From Acidobacteriota bacterium (lineage in GTDB: Bacteria > Acidobacteriota > Terriglobia > UBA7540), in assembly GCA_021827255.1 (NCBI GenBank), contig JAKAWO010000036.1, positions 1-14,796 on the forward strand: a stretch of 14,796 nt of DNA. Direction: 5' to 3'. Positions 1-4,865 of this stretch are shown in pieces; within the stretch, counting starts at the first letter, position 1; every line of letters begins with the position of its first letter. Under the pieces are notes generated by a model. It was not told where the DNA came from. It saw only the letters and a list, made by a program, of their open reading frames with translations, and ran no database searches. The position numbers were made by a program, and so were the translations under genes.

Positions 1-523
1 TGCGGTCGGGGCCGACCCCGGTCTCTGCTTGCAAGTCATCGAGCACGGCGACTTTCCCGTAACCGGCGTTGACCCGCACGACGGCCTCGACTTCACCGCT
101 GCCATTCCATCTCAACTGCGTGCCGTGGAGGTGGTCCGCCGGAATGATGTTCTCAAGCGCCGACTCCACCACTTCCTGCGGCGCGGCGGAGATCACGTGG
201 AAGCCAAAGCGATATCCGTCCACGCCCTCGTCGAGAAGCTCGTACAGCGGCTGGATGTGCTCCTTGAGCCGAATTTCTTTGCCCGTCCGGATCAAGTGTT
301 CCGGGCGCACACGGGAACGGTAGTCAACGTCGTGGAGCAGAAGGTAAGACAGCTCGCCACCCTGCTGGACCAGATTCTGCACGGTAAGCATCGCCACCTT
401 CTTCTCAAATTCACGCGCTGGGATCCCAACGAGCTCGCTCAGGACCGCGCCCGAATCGTGAAAGCTCAGCGTCTGATCGAAGTCGCTCGCCACCAGATAG
501 TATTTTGGCGCCGCGGTCTGCAT
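1..523 (-). CDS. HAD-family (phosphoserine phosphatase-like) hydrolase, C-terminus cut by window edge
   Basis: The - strand reads from an ATG at 523 with no stop to the window edge, giving 174 residues. A good Shine-Dalgarno (GGGAGG, 530-535) lies six bases before the ATG and fixes the start. HAD motif I is clear near the N-terminus: DFDQTLS, with nucleophile Asp14, acid/base Asp16 and Thr18. Motif II is probably Ser112 in VISAAPQ. A motif III lysine is likely at 157 in GYGKVAVLDDL. The window ends just before the expected motif IV (GDxxxD), so the Mg-binding acidic pair cannot be checked. The helical segment between motifs I and II (about residues 22-105) fits a C1-type cap as in phosphoserine phosphatase-like HADs. 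It should be a cytoplasmic phosphomonoesterase; the substrate is unknown. It is divergent from the HxlR-type gene across about 206 bp. Confidence 0.85.
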   Translation of the reverse strand, partial: MQTAAPKYYLVASDFDQTLSFHDSGAVLSELVGIPAREFEKKVAMLTVQNLVQQGGELSYLLLHDVDYRSRVRPEHLIRTGKEIRLKEHIQPLYELLDEGVDGYRFGFHVISAAPQEVVESALENIIPADHLHGTQLRWNGSGEVEAVVRVNAGYGKVAVLDDLQAETGVGPDR

Positions 524-613
524 GCTTTTCCTCCCGTTTCTTTCGCCAGCCGCCCGCGGCCGGCGCTCAGGCCCCTCTGCAACATTGGATGAGCCCGGCC
601 GTCAACAAGAGGC

Positions 614-628
614 ATAAATTGAATTTAT
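614..628. promoter_or_regulatory. AT-rich perfect palindrome, candidate operator
   Basis: ATAAATT-G-AATTTAT is a perfect inverted repeat with 7-bp arms and one central base. It lies near the middle of the divergent spacer, 91 bp upstream of the HAD start and about 101 bp upstream of the HxlR start. An all-AT palindrome stands out in this GC-rich sequence and has the size of a dimeric regulator site. Which protein binds it is unknown. Confidence 0.4.
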
Positions 629-704
629 CCAGCCGAGAAGTGACAGGAATTCGCGGTTCAGCCTGACCCGGCATAGGAGGCCAGTGTCCCTGCCCCGAAT
701 TTGA

Positions 705-719
705 CTTGCATATCACAAG
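705..719. promoter_or_regulatory. Candidate HxlR-type operator (CTTG-N7-CAAG)
   Basis: This is an inverted repeat with 4-bp arms, CTTG and CAAG, and a 7-base spacer. It overlaps the likely -35 of the HxlR-type gene. HxlR/DUF24 regulators are dimeric winged-helix proteins that often bind short inverted repeats in their own promoters, so autoregulation is plausible. The arms are short, so the assignment rests mainly on position. Confidence 0.35.
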
Positions 720-734
720 CTAGTTGGTTATGAT
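706..734 (+). promoter_or_regulatory. Candidate sigma70 promoter of the HxlR-type gene
   Basis: A -35 TTGCAT (706-711) is followed by a 17-bp spacer and a -10 TATGAT (729-734, five of six to consensus). Transcription would begin near 741, downstream of the ATG at 730. That would favour an in-frame GTG at 742 as a leaderless start. This is inference from sequence only. Confidence 0.35.
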
Positions 735-1200
735 TTCGCCGGTGCCGCAGAAGCATAAGCGGGGGCGCCGGTCCGGATGTCCGGTCAGCGTTTCGCTTGA
801 GATTTTCGGAGACCGTTGGTCGCTGCTGATTATTCGCGATTTAATGGTGCGCGGGTTCCGAACGTTCAAGGAATTTCGGGAGTCAGGAGAACGAATTGCG
901 ACGAACATTTTGGCCGACCGATTGCGTAAGCTGACGGCCAGCGGGATCATTACTGCAGAGAGCGCGGAAACTGATCGGCGCAAGCTAAATTACCGGCTGA
1001 CGGAGAAGGGAATTGACTTGGCACCGGTGCTGTTGGAGTTGCTCATTTGGGGCGCTCGGCACGAGCGGACGACGGCTCCTTGCGCTGTTATCGAGCGGTT
1101 TGCGAAGAATCGAGACCAGGTGCTCGCCGAGGTCCGCCGGCGCTGGCAGGAACGCGACGCGCGGCCATTGCAGGTTGACGGACGGTGGGTTCTGCCGTGA
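730..1200 (+). CDS. HxlR-family (DUF24) winged-helix transcriptional regulator
   Basis: A protein of 156 residues from the ATG at 730. The core CPVSVSLEIFGDRWSLLIIRDL (split around residue 27) matches the HxlR/MarR-like signature 'CPv..al.vigGkW..lIL..L', with Cys17 at the position that acts as a redox sensor in several HxlR proteins. The recognition-helix region follows (about residues 50-68, RIATNILADRLRKLTASGI), then the wing (AETDRRKLNYRLTEKG) and a dimerisation helix at the C-terminus. No Shine-Dalgarno precedes the ATG; a TTG at 724 and a GTG at 742 are alternative starts. The VOC and DoxX-like genes follow on the same strand, a company HxlR genes commonly keep, suggesting control of a small oxidative or electrophile response unit. 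It may autoregulate through 705-719. The family call is firm; the inducer is unknown. Confidence 0.9.
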   Translation: MISPVPQKHKRGRRSGCPVSVSLEIFGDRWSLLIIRDLMVRGFRTFKEFRESGERIATNILADRLRKLTASGIITAESAETDRRKLNYRLTEKGIDLAPVLLELLIWGARHERTTAPCAVIERFAKNRDQVLAEVRRRWQERDARPLQVDGRWVLP

Positions 1201-1313
1201 GGGTGCGGAAAACGGCGGATTTGATCGTCGCGCTTCCGGAACTGGGTAAAGTTCAAATCAGGCGCCGCTTTACTGCACCATATGCTATTCGTGATTAACC
1301 CAAGGAGCTTGCA

Positions 1314-1724
1314 ATGCGATTGAATCCTCACCTCAGTTTCAACGGCCAATGCGAGGCAGCCTTCAAGTACTACGAAAAACACCTGGGAGCGAAGATCGAA
1401 TTCATGATGACTTACGCAGATTCTCCCATGGGTGAAAAGATGCCCGCCGATTGGCGTAATAAAATCATTCACGCGACGATTAAGATTGGCGACGCGCTCG
1501 TGATGGGAGTGGACGCGCCGGCAGATCACTTCAAGAAGCCGCAGGGATTTTCTCTCTCACTCGACGTCAAAGACCCCGAGGAGGCCGACCGACTGTTCGA
1601 TGCGCTGGCGGAGAACGGCAACATAGAGATGCCGATGCAGAAGACCTTTTGGGCTCAGCGTTTTGGAATGCTCGTCGATCAGTTCGGCATTCCGTGGATG
1701 ATCAATTGCGGCAACCCTGCGTAG
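1314..1724 (+). CDS. PhnB-like VOC (glyoxalase/bleomycin-resistance) superfamily protein
   Basis: A protein of 136 residues with a clear Shine-Dalgarno (AAGGAG, 1302-1307) before the ATG. The N-terminus (MRLNPHLSFNGQCEAAFKYY) and the internal strand NKIIHATIKIGDALVMGVD are characteristic of the PhnB-like branch of the vicinal-oxygen-chelate fold. Two beta-alpha-beta-beta-beta modules can be traced, about 1-65 and 70-134, the second ending FGMLVDQFGIPWMIN. The family is called after the E. coli phosphonate-locus neighbour and after demethylubiquinone methyltransferase-like proteins, but the enzymatic role of small standalone members is mostly unestablished. It lies 113 bp downstream of the HxlR-type gene and 135 bp upstream of the DoxX-like gene, so they may share control. 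A perfect hairpin sits three bases after the stop. The fold is confident, the reaction is not. Confidence 0.88.
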   Translation: MRLNPHLSFNGQCEAAFKYYEKHLGAKIEFMMTYADSPMGEKMPADWRNKIIHATIKIGDALVMGVDAPADHFKKPQGFSLSLDVKDPEEADRLFDALAENGNIEMPMQKTFWAQRFGMLVDQFGIPWMINCGNPA

Positions 1725-1727
1725 CCG

Positions 1728-1746
1728 GCTCGCCCATTGGGCGAGC
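1728..1746 (+). terminator. Perfect GC hairpin just after the VOC gene
   Basis: GCTCGCCC-ATT-GGGCGAGC forms an 8-bp stem with a 3-base loop, starting three bases past the VOC stop codon. No T-run follows, so it is not a textbook intrinsic terminator. It could pause transcription, protect the mRNA 3' end, or lower expression of the downstream DoxX-like gene. Confidence 0.4.
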
Positions 1747-1859
1747 GGAAGTGCTACCTTCCCAGCGGAACTTAAGGAGCCGCCGCCGCTAGGTATTGAC
1801 CGGAGTCGCTTCGCCAACAGCGGATCTTGCAACCGTTTGGATATTGCGAGAGTAATGAT

Positions 1860-2297
1860 ATGGCGCTCAGGAACGGCACGGCATCGGTTTCGAAGGGGAT
1901 GCTCTGGGCAGGCCGTGGCATCAGCGCCCTGGTTGTGTTGTTTATGATCTTGGATGCCGTGGAACATTTGATGACCCCGGCGCCGGTCGTCGAGGCCTTC
2001 GTTCGGCTTGGACTTCCTTTGCGCCTCGCTCATCCTCTGGGGATCATTGGGCTCTTCTGTGTTGCCGCCTACGCGTTTCCTCGAACGGCCGCTCTCGGCG
2101 CGATCCTGCTGACGGGCTATCTCGGTGGCGCGGTGGCCATCAACTTGCGAGCTGGAGATCCGATGTTCGAAACGCTGTTTCCGGCCATTTTTGGCGTTCT
2201 GGCTTGGGGGGGAATTTGGCTTCGCGACGAGCGTCTCCGTGCGTTGATTCCGCTCAAAGGCTCGGCGGGCGCCGAACCCGGTCGGATCGGAGAGTAA
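1860..2297 (+). CDS. DoxX-like small integral membrane protein
   Basis: A protein of 145 residues from the ATG at 1860, preceded by a weak GAGAG-type ribosome site (about 1848-1852). A TTG 33 bases upstream is in frame but less likely. Four hydrophobic segments are visible at about residues 18-36, 57-72, 75-95 and 104-121. The first holds the run ALVVLFMILDAVEHLM; the second and third flank AYAFPRTAALGAILLTGYLGGA, matching the DoxX-like (DoxX_2) pattern. It ends in a short polar tail. It should be an inner-membrane protein. DoxX relatives include thiosulfate:quinone oxidoreductase subunits and a membrane oxidoreductase complex linked to thiol/oxidative stress in mycobacteria; most stand-alone members have no proven reaction. 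Its place after HxlR and VOC genes suggests the same stress unit. Confidence 0.85.
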   Translation: MALRNGTASVSKGMLWAGRGISALVVLFMILDAVEHLMTPAPVVEAFVRLGLPLRLAHPLGIIGLFCVAAYAFPRTAALGAILLTGYLGGAVAINLRAGDPMFETLFPAIFGVLAWGGIWLRDERLRALIPLKGSAGAEPGRIGE

Positions 2298-2461
2298 ACG
2301 AAAGCTTCCTCGCAGATGGCAATGATGTCGCCCGATTTTTGCAGTGTTTTGTGAATATGCTTCTTCGCTGAGGCTTTAAGCCGCGCCGGCAAAGCCAAAA
2401 TGGGCCCGATGATTATCCCAATATCCACCCTGCGACGTGGTTCGCAGAGAAGGAGAGAGCA

Positions 2462-3640
2462 ATGAGCAAGGTACGTGTTCTGGTGGGCACAAGCAAAGGG
2501 GCGTTCGTTTTGACATCCGACGGCAAGCGCCGGAATTGGGAAGTCAGCGGGCCTTTCTTCACGGGCTGGGAGATTTACCACATGAAAGGCTCGCCGGCCG
2601 ATCCGAACCGCATTTACGCGTCGCAATCGAGCGGCTGGTTCGGGCAGGTGATCCAGCGCTCGAATGACGGCGGCAAAACTTGGGAAGCGCCCGGTGGCGG
2701 AGTGACGATGTCGCCGCAGGGCATGCCCCAGGGTGAGAGTAACAGATTTGTTTACGACACTTCCGCCGCGACGGGCAAGCCCCTCACCACGCATCAGTGG
2801 TACGACGGCACGCAGCACCCGTGGGAGTTCAAGCGAGTCTGGCATCTGGAACCGTCGCCCAACGATCCGGACGCGGTTTACGCCGGGGTCGAAGACGCGG
2901 CGCTGTTCCGCTCAACGGACGGCGCGCACTCGTGGCAAGAGCTTGCTGGATTGCGCGGCCACGGCACCGGCCCCAAATGGCAGCCCGGCGCGGGCGGCAT
3001 GTGCCTGCATACGATTATTCTCGATCCGAGCAACCCCGGCCGGATCTATATCGCCATTTCCGCGGCGGGAGCTTTTCGCACGGACGACGGCGGTAAAACA
3101 TGGAAACCCATCAACCGCGGGCTGAAATCCCAATACATCCCCGACCCCAACGCCGAGGTGGGCCATTGCGTCCACCACGTGGCCCTGCACCCGTTGCGGC
3201 CCAGCGTGCTCTTCATGCAGAAGCACTGGGACATCATGCGCAGCGATAACGCGGGCGACGAGTGGCATGAGGTCAGCGGCAATTTGCCGACCGATTTCGG
3301 CTTCGTGATTGATGTTCACGCGCATGAGCCCGAGACGATTTATGTGGTGCCGATCAAAAGCGACGGCGAACACTTTCCGCTCGACGGAAAGCTGCGCGTC
3401 TATCGCAGCCGAAAAGGCGGAAATGAGTGGGAGGAATCGTCGAAGGGGCTGCCGGAGCGCCATTGCTACGTGAACGTCCTGCGCGACGCCATGTCCGTGG
3501 ACTCGCTCGAGCCGTGCGGCGTGTATTTTGGCACCACGGGCGGGCAGGTGTATGGCTCGGCGGATGCGGGAGATAGCTGGGCGCCCATCGTCCGCGATTT
3601 GCCCAAGGTCCTCTCGGTCGAGGTTCAGGCGCTGGCATGA
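2462..3640 (+). CDS. Cytoplasmic Asp-box (BNR/sialidase-like) beta-propeller protein
   Basis: A protein of 392 residues with a strong ribosome site (AAGGAGAG, about six bases before ATG). Six Asp-box-like turns (S/T-x-D-x-G-x-x-W, some degenerate) start near residues 67 (SNDGGKTW), 151 (STDGAHSW), 207 (TDDGGKTW), 261 (SDNAGDEW), 316 (SRKGGNEW) and 366 (SADAGDSW). This fits a propeller of the WD40/YVTN/BNR-like or photosystem-II-stability-factor-like type. There is no signal peptide (the N-terminus is MSKVRVLVGTSKGAFVL), so it is likely cytoplasmic and not a secreted sialidase. No sialidase Arg triad or FRIP motif was recognised, so the 'exo-alpha-sialidase' label often given to such proteins should not be read as a function. 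A MoaD/ThiS-like gene follows after a TA module; I recall propeller genes of this type sitting beside MoaD-like genes in other bacteria. Its role is unknown. Confidence 0.85.
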   Translation: MSKVRVLVGTSKGAFVLTSDGKRRNWEVSGPFFTGWEIYHMKGSPADPNRIYASQSSGWFGQVIQRSNDGGKTWEAPGGGVTMSPQGMPQGESNRFVYDTSAATGKPLTTHQWYDGTQHPWEFKRVWHLEPSPNDPDAVYAGVEDAALFRSTDGAHSWQELAGLRGHGTGPKWQPGAGGMCLHTIILDPSNPGRIYIAISAAGAFRTDDGGKTWKPINRGLKSQYIPDPNAEVGHCVHHVALHPLRPSVLFMQKHWDIMRSDNAGDEWHEVSGNLPTDFGFVIDVHAHEPETIYVVPIKSDGEHFPLDGKLRVYRSRKGGNEWEESSKGLPERHCYVNVLRDAMSVDSLEPCGVYFGTTGGQVYGSADAGDSWAPIVRDLPKVLSVEVQALA

Positions 3641-3652
3641 GCGAGCCCGGCT

Positions 3653-3660
3653 GGCCGTGC
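3653..3660. repeat. Left copy of 8-bp direct repeat flanking the TA module
   Basis: GGCCGTGC lies 12 bp after the propeller gene stop and recurs at 4258-4265, 10 bp after the toxin stop. The pair brackets exactly the antitoxin-toxin module. An 8-bp GC-rich repeat could arise by chance. Confidence 0.3.
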
Positions 3661-3665
3661 TGCCG

Positions 3666-3695
3666 TTGATTGTTGAGCGGAGTGTGGGGTACACT
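3666..3695 (+). promoter_or_regulatory. Candidate promoter of the antitoxin-toxin operon
   Basis: A -35 TTGATT (3666-3671) is followed by an 18-bp spacer and a -10 TACACT (3690-3695). Only seven bases separate the -10 from the antitoxin ATG at 3703, and there is no Shine-Dalgarno, so a leaderless transcript is possible. Confidence 0.4.
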
Positions 3696-3697
3696 CC
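3679..3697. promoter_or_regulatory. Inverted-repeat operator of the TA module
   Basis: GGAGTGT-GGGGT-ACACTCC is a perfect inverted repeat with 7-bp arms and a 5-base spacer. It overlaps the candidate -10 and ends five bases before the antitoxin start. Ribbon-helix-helix antitoxins typically repress their own operon by binding such a palindrome, and binding here would block RNA polymerase. Confidence 0.65.
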
Positions 3698-3702
3698 ACA
3701 GT

Positions 3703-3936
3703 ATGGAAACGATCCAGGTTGTGCTGGAACGTGAGTTGCTCCGCGCCACGGACGGCGCGGCACGACGAGCCAGGGTGAACCGTTCGGCGCTGGTGCGCAG
3801 GGCGCTACGCGAACACTTGAAGCGCCTGGAAACAAACGAGCTGGAAGCCCGCGATCGCCGAGGCTATGCGCAGCACGCTGACACCCCGGCCGAAGCGGCT
3901 GGCTGGGAGCGAGTGGCAACGTGGCCCAAGCGATAG
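3703..3936 (+). CDS. Ribbon-helix-helix antitoxin (MazE-type) of a type II TA module
   Basis: A protein of 77 residues from the ATG at 3703. The N-terminal half has the classic ribbon-helix-helix pattern: strand IQVVLE, then helices around ELLRATDGAARRARV and SALVRRALREHLKRL, with NRSALVRRAL as the N-cap and second helix. The C-terminal half (about 48-77) is charged and ends with two tryptophans (GWERVATWPKR), as in the toxin-wrapping tails of MazF-partner antitoxins. The N-terminus should bind the palindrome just upstream, and the C-terminus should occlude the toxin. It overlaps the toxin gene by 16 bases, implying translational coupling. The upstream TTG at 3670 lies before the promoter and operator and was not used. 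There is no Shine-Dalgarno. Confidence 0.85.
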   Translation: METIQVVLERELLRATDGAARRARVNRSALVRRALREHLKRLETNELEARDRRGYAQHADTPAEAAGWERVATWPKR

Positions 3937-4247
3937 CGCGCGGGGACATTCGGCTCTATCGTTTTGCTCGCCCGGACAAGCAACGGCCCGTGGTTGTCCT
4001 GACGAGGGAGAGCGCGATTGCTTATTTATCTTCGCTCACGGTGGCGCCGGTCAGCTCGACGATCCGGGGCGTGCCGTCCGAGGTGCGCTTGACTGAGGCG
4101 GACGGGATGAAAGGCCCGTGCGCCGTCAATTTACACAACGTCGTCACCGTATCGAAGGCTCATCTGGGCGGCCGCATCGCGGCGCTCAGCCCGGAGCGAT
4201 TGCAGGAGATCTGCAACGCCCTGGGTTTCGCGCTCGGGTGCTTATAG
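3921..4247 (+). CDS. MazF/PemK-family endoribonuclease toxin
   Basis: A protein of 108 residues starting with GTG at 3921, inside the end of the antitoxin gene. GDIRLYRF at the N-terminus and the KQRPVVVLTRE segment (about 20-30) are the family hallmarks; in MazF proteins this arginine and a later Thr/Ser on the APVSSTIRGVPSEV strand (about 42-55) take part in RNA cleavage. The strands CAVNLHNVVTVSK and a C-terminal helix (LSPERLQEICNALGFAL) complete the SH3-like barrel of CcdB/MazF proteins. Length is normal for the family and no inactivating frameshift is seen, so it is probably functional. Substrate sequence specificity cannot be read from the sequence. The GTG start and overlap fit the usual lower expression of toxin relative to antitoxin. 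Confidence 0.88.
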   Translation: MAQAIARGDIRLYRFARPDKQRPVVVLTRESAIAYLSSLTVAPVSSTIRGVPSEVRLTEADGMKGPCAVNLHNVVTVSKAHLGGRIAALSPERLQEICNALGFALGCL

Positions 4248-4257
4248 CAGCTTGGAG

Positions 4258-4265
4258 GGCCGTGC
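4258..4265. repeat. Right copy of 8-bp direct repeat flanking the TA module
   Basis: GGCCGTGC, identical to 3653-3660. Removing one copy plus the intervening 597 bp would place the MoaD-like start 57 bp after the propeller stop, a normal operon spacing. Confidence 0.3.
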
Positions 4266-4267
4266 CC

Positions 4268-4282
4268 GGGACAATCCGTGAT
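4268..4282 (+). repeat. 15-bp near-duplicate of a segment inside the MoaD-like gene
   Basis: GGGACAATCCGTGAT here matches GGGACAATCCGCGAT at 4438-4452 in 14 of 15 bases. The downstream copy encodes part of the GGTIRDH segment of the MoaD-like protein. The upstream copy is non-coding, between the toxin stop and the MoaD-like start. It may be a remnant of local duplication. Confidence 0.35.
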
Positions 4283-4302
4283 TTGGCGGCTGAAGAACGC
4301 TT

Positions 4303-4599
4303 ATGATCCGTGTCGTGCTTCCTCAACATCTGCGGACCTTGGCCAAAGTTGACGGAGAAGTGGAACTCGAAGTGGCAGGCCCCGTGACGCAGCGCGCGGT
4401 GCTGGACGCCCTCGAAGCCAAGTACCCAGTGCTGGGCGGGACAATCCGCGATCACGCGACCCAGCAGCGCCGGGCCTTCATCCGATTCTTTGCCTGCGAA
4501 GAAGATCTCTCCCACGAGCCGCCCGATGCCCTGCTGCCGGAATCCGTCGCCCAAGGCGCCGAGCCTTTCCTCATCATTGCCGCCATCGCCGGCGGGTAG
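4303..4599 (+). CDS. MoaD/ThiS-family ubiquitin-fold sulfur-carrier-like protein
   Basis: A protein of 98 residues ending exactly in Ala-Gly-Gly, the C-terminus needed for adenylation and thiocarboxylation (MoaD, ThiS, CysO) or for ubiquitin-like ligation (SAMPs). The N-terminal strand MIRVVLPQHLRTLAKV, the helix QRAVLDALEAKYP and the strand RRAFIRFFACEEDLSH fit the beta-grasp fold. LLPESVAQGAEPFLIIAAIAGG is the usual C-terminal strand and tail. Acidic residues in FFACEEDLS resemble other stand-alone members. No E1-like (MoeB/ThiF), MoaE, ThiG or JAB protease gene is nearby, so its partner is elsewhere or different. The start is the ATG at 4303, with only a weak GAAG-type ribosome site. Upstream neighbours are the TA module and, beyond it, the propeller gene with which it probably once formed an operon. 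Fold confident, pathway unknown. Confidence 0.85.
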   Translation: MIRVVLPQHLRTLAKVDGEVELEVAGPVTQRAVLDALEAKYPVLGGTIRDHATQQRRAFIRFFACEEDLSHEPPDALLPESVAQGAEPFLIIAAIAGG

Positions 4600-4663
4600 G
4601 ATCGTGACATCGTGCCGACGCGCTTCGCGGGGCAAGCCCAGGGGGGGGCCGTCCCAAAATAGA

Positions 4664-4710
4664 AATGGGGAGCGTTTTGCGCTCCCCATTGACTGTCTCT
4701 TATTTTTTGC
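4664..4710. terminator. Strong hairpin terminator between converging genes
   Basis: AATGGGGAGCG and CGCTCCCCATT form a perfect 11-bp stem (4664-4674 and 4680-4690) with a TTTTG loop. Downstream on + comes a T-rich stretch (CTCTTATTTTTT, 4697-4708), 6 bases after the stem. It ends the MoaD-like transcript on +. On - the stem is followed by TCTATTTT, so it may also stop transcription from the VWFA gene. The surrounding 4600-4865 holds no convincing gene; it also contains a G8 tract (4641-4648) and a small CACCGC/GCGGTG hairpin (4746-4761). Confidence 0.75.
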
Positions 4711-4865
4711 CGTGACGGCGTCCGCGGAACGTCGTCAGCGGCGCGCACCGCATGAGCGGTGTGAGGATTTGTCTTCGGGTTGTGTGCCCGGTGGAGTCAT
4801 ACTTCCTTCTCCCATTCCTTTTTACACCTTTGGCGAATCAATATCAACTGCTGCCGGGTGCAAAT

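Noticed and set aside
29..592. 187-residue open frame on + over the HAD gene
   Set aside because: It is antisense to a - strand frame with clear HAD motifs and a good ribosome site, has no recognisable motif, and is the usual product of GC-rich codon bias.
600..605. TTGACG as a -35 box for the HAD gene on the - strand
   Set aside because: At the proper spacing the -10 would be TTGCAG, which is a poor match.
2462..3640. Sialidase function for the Asp-box protein
   Set aside because: Asp-boxes are structural. There is no signal peptide, and the Arg triad and FRIP motif of sialidases were not seen.
2912..3949. 345-residue open frame on - over the propeller and antitoxin genes
   Set aside because: It crosses the end of one well-supported gene and the operator and start of another, and has no family resemblance.
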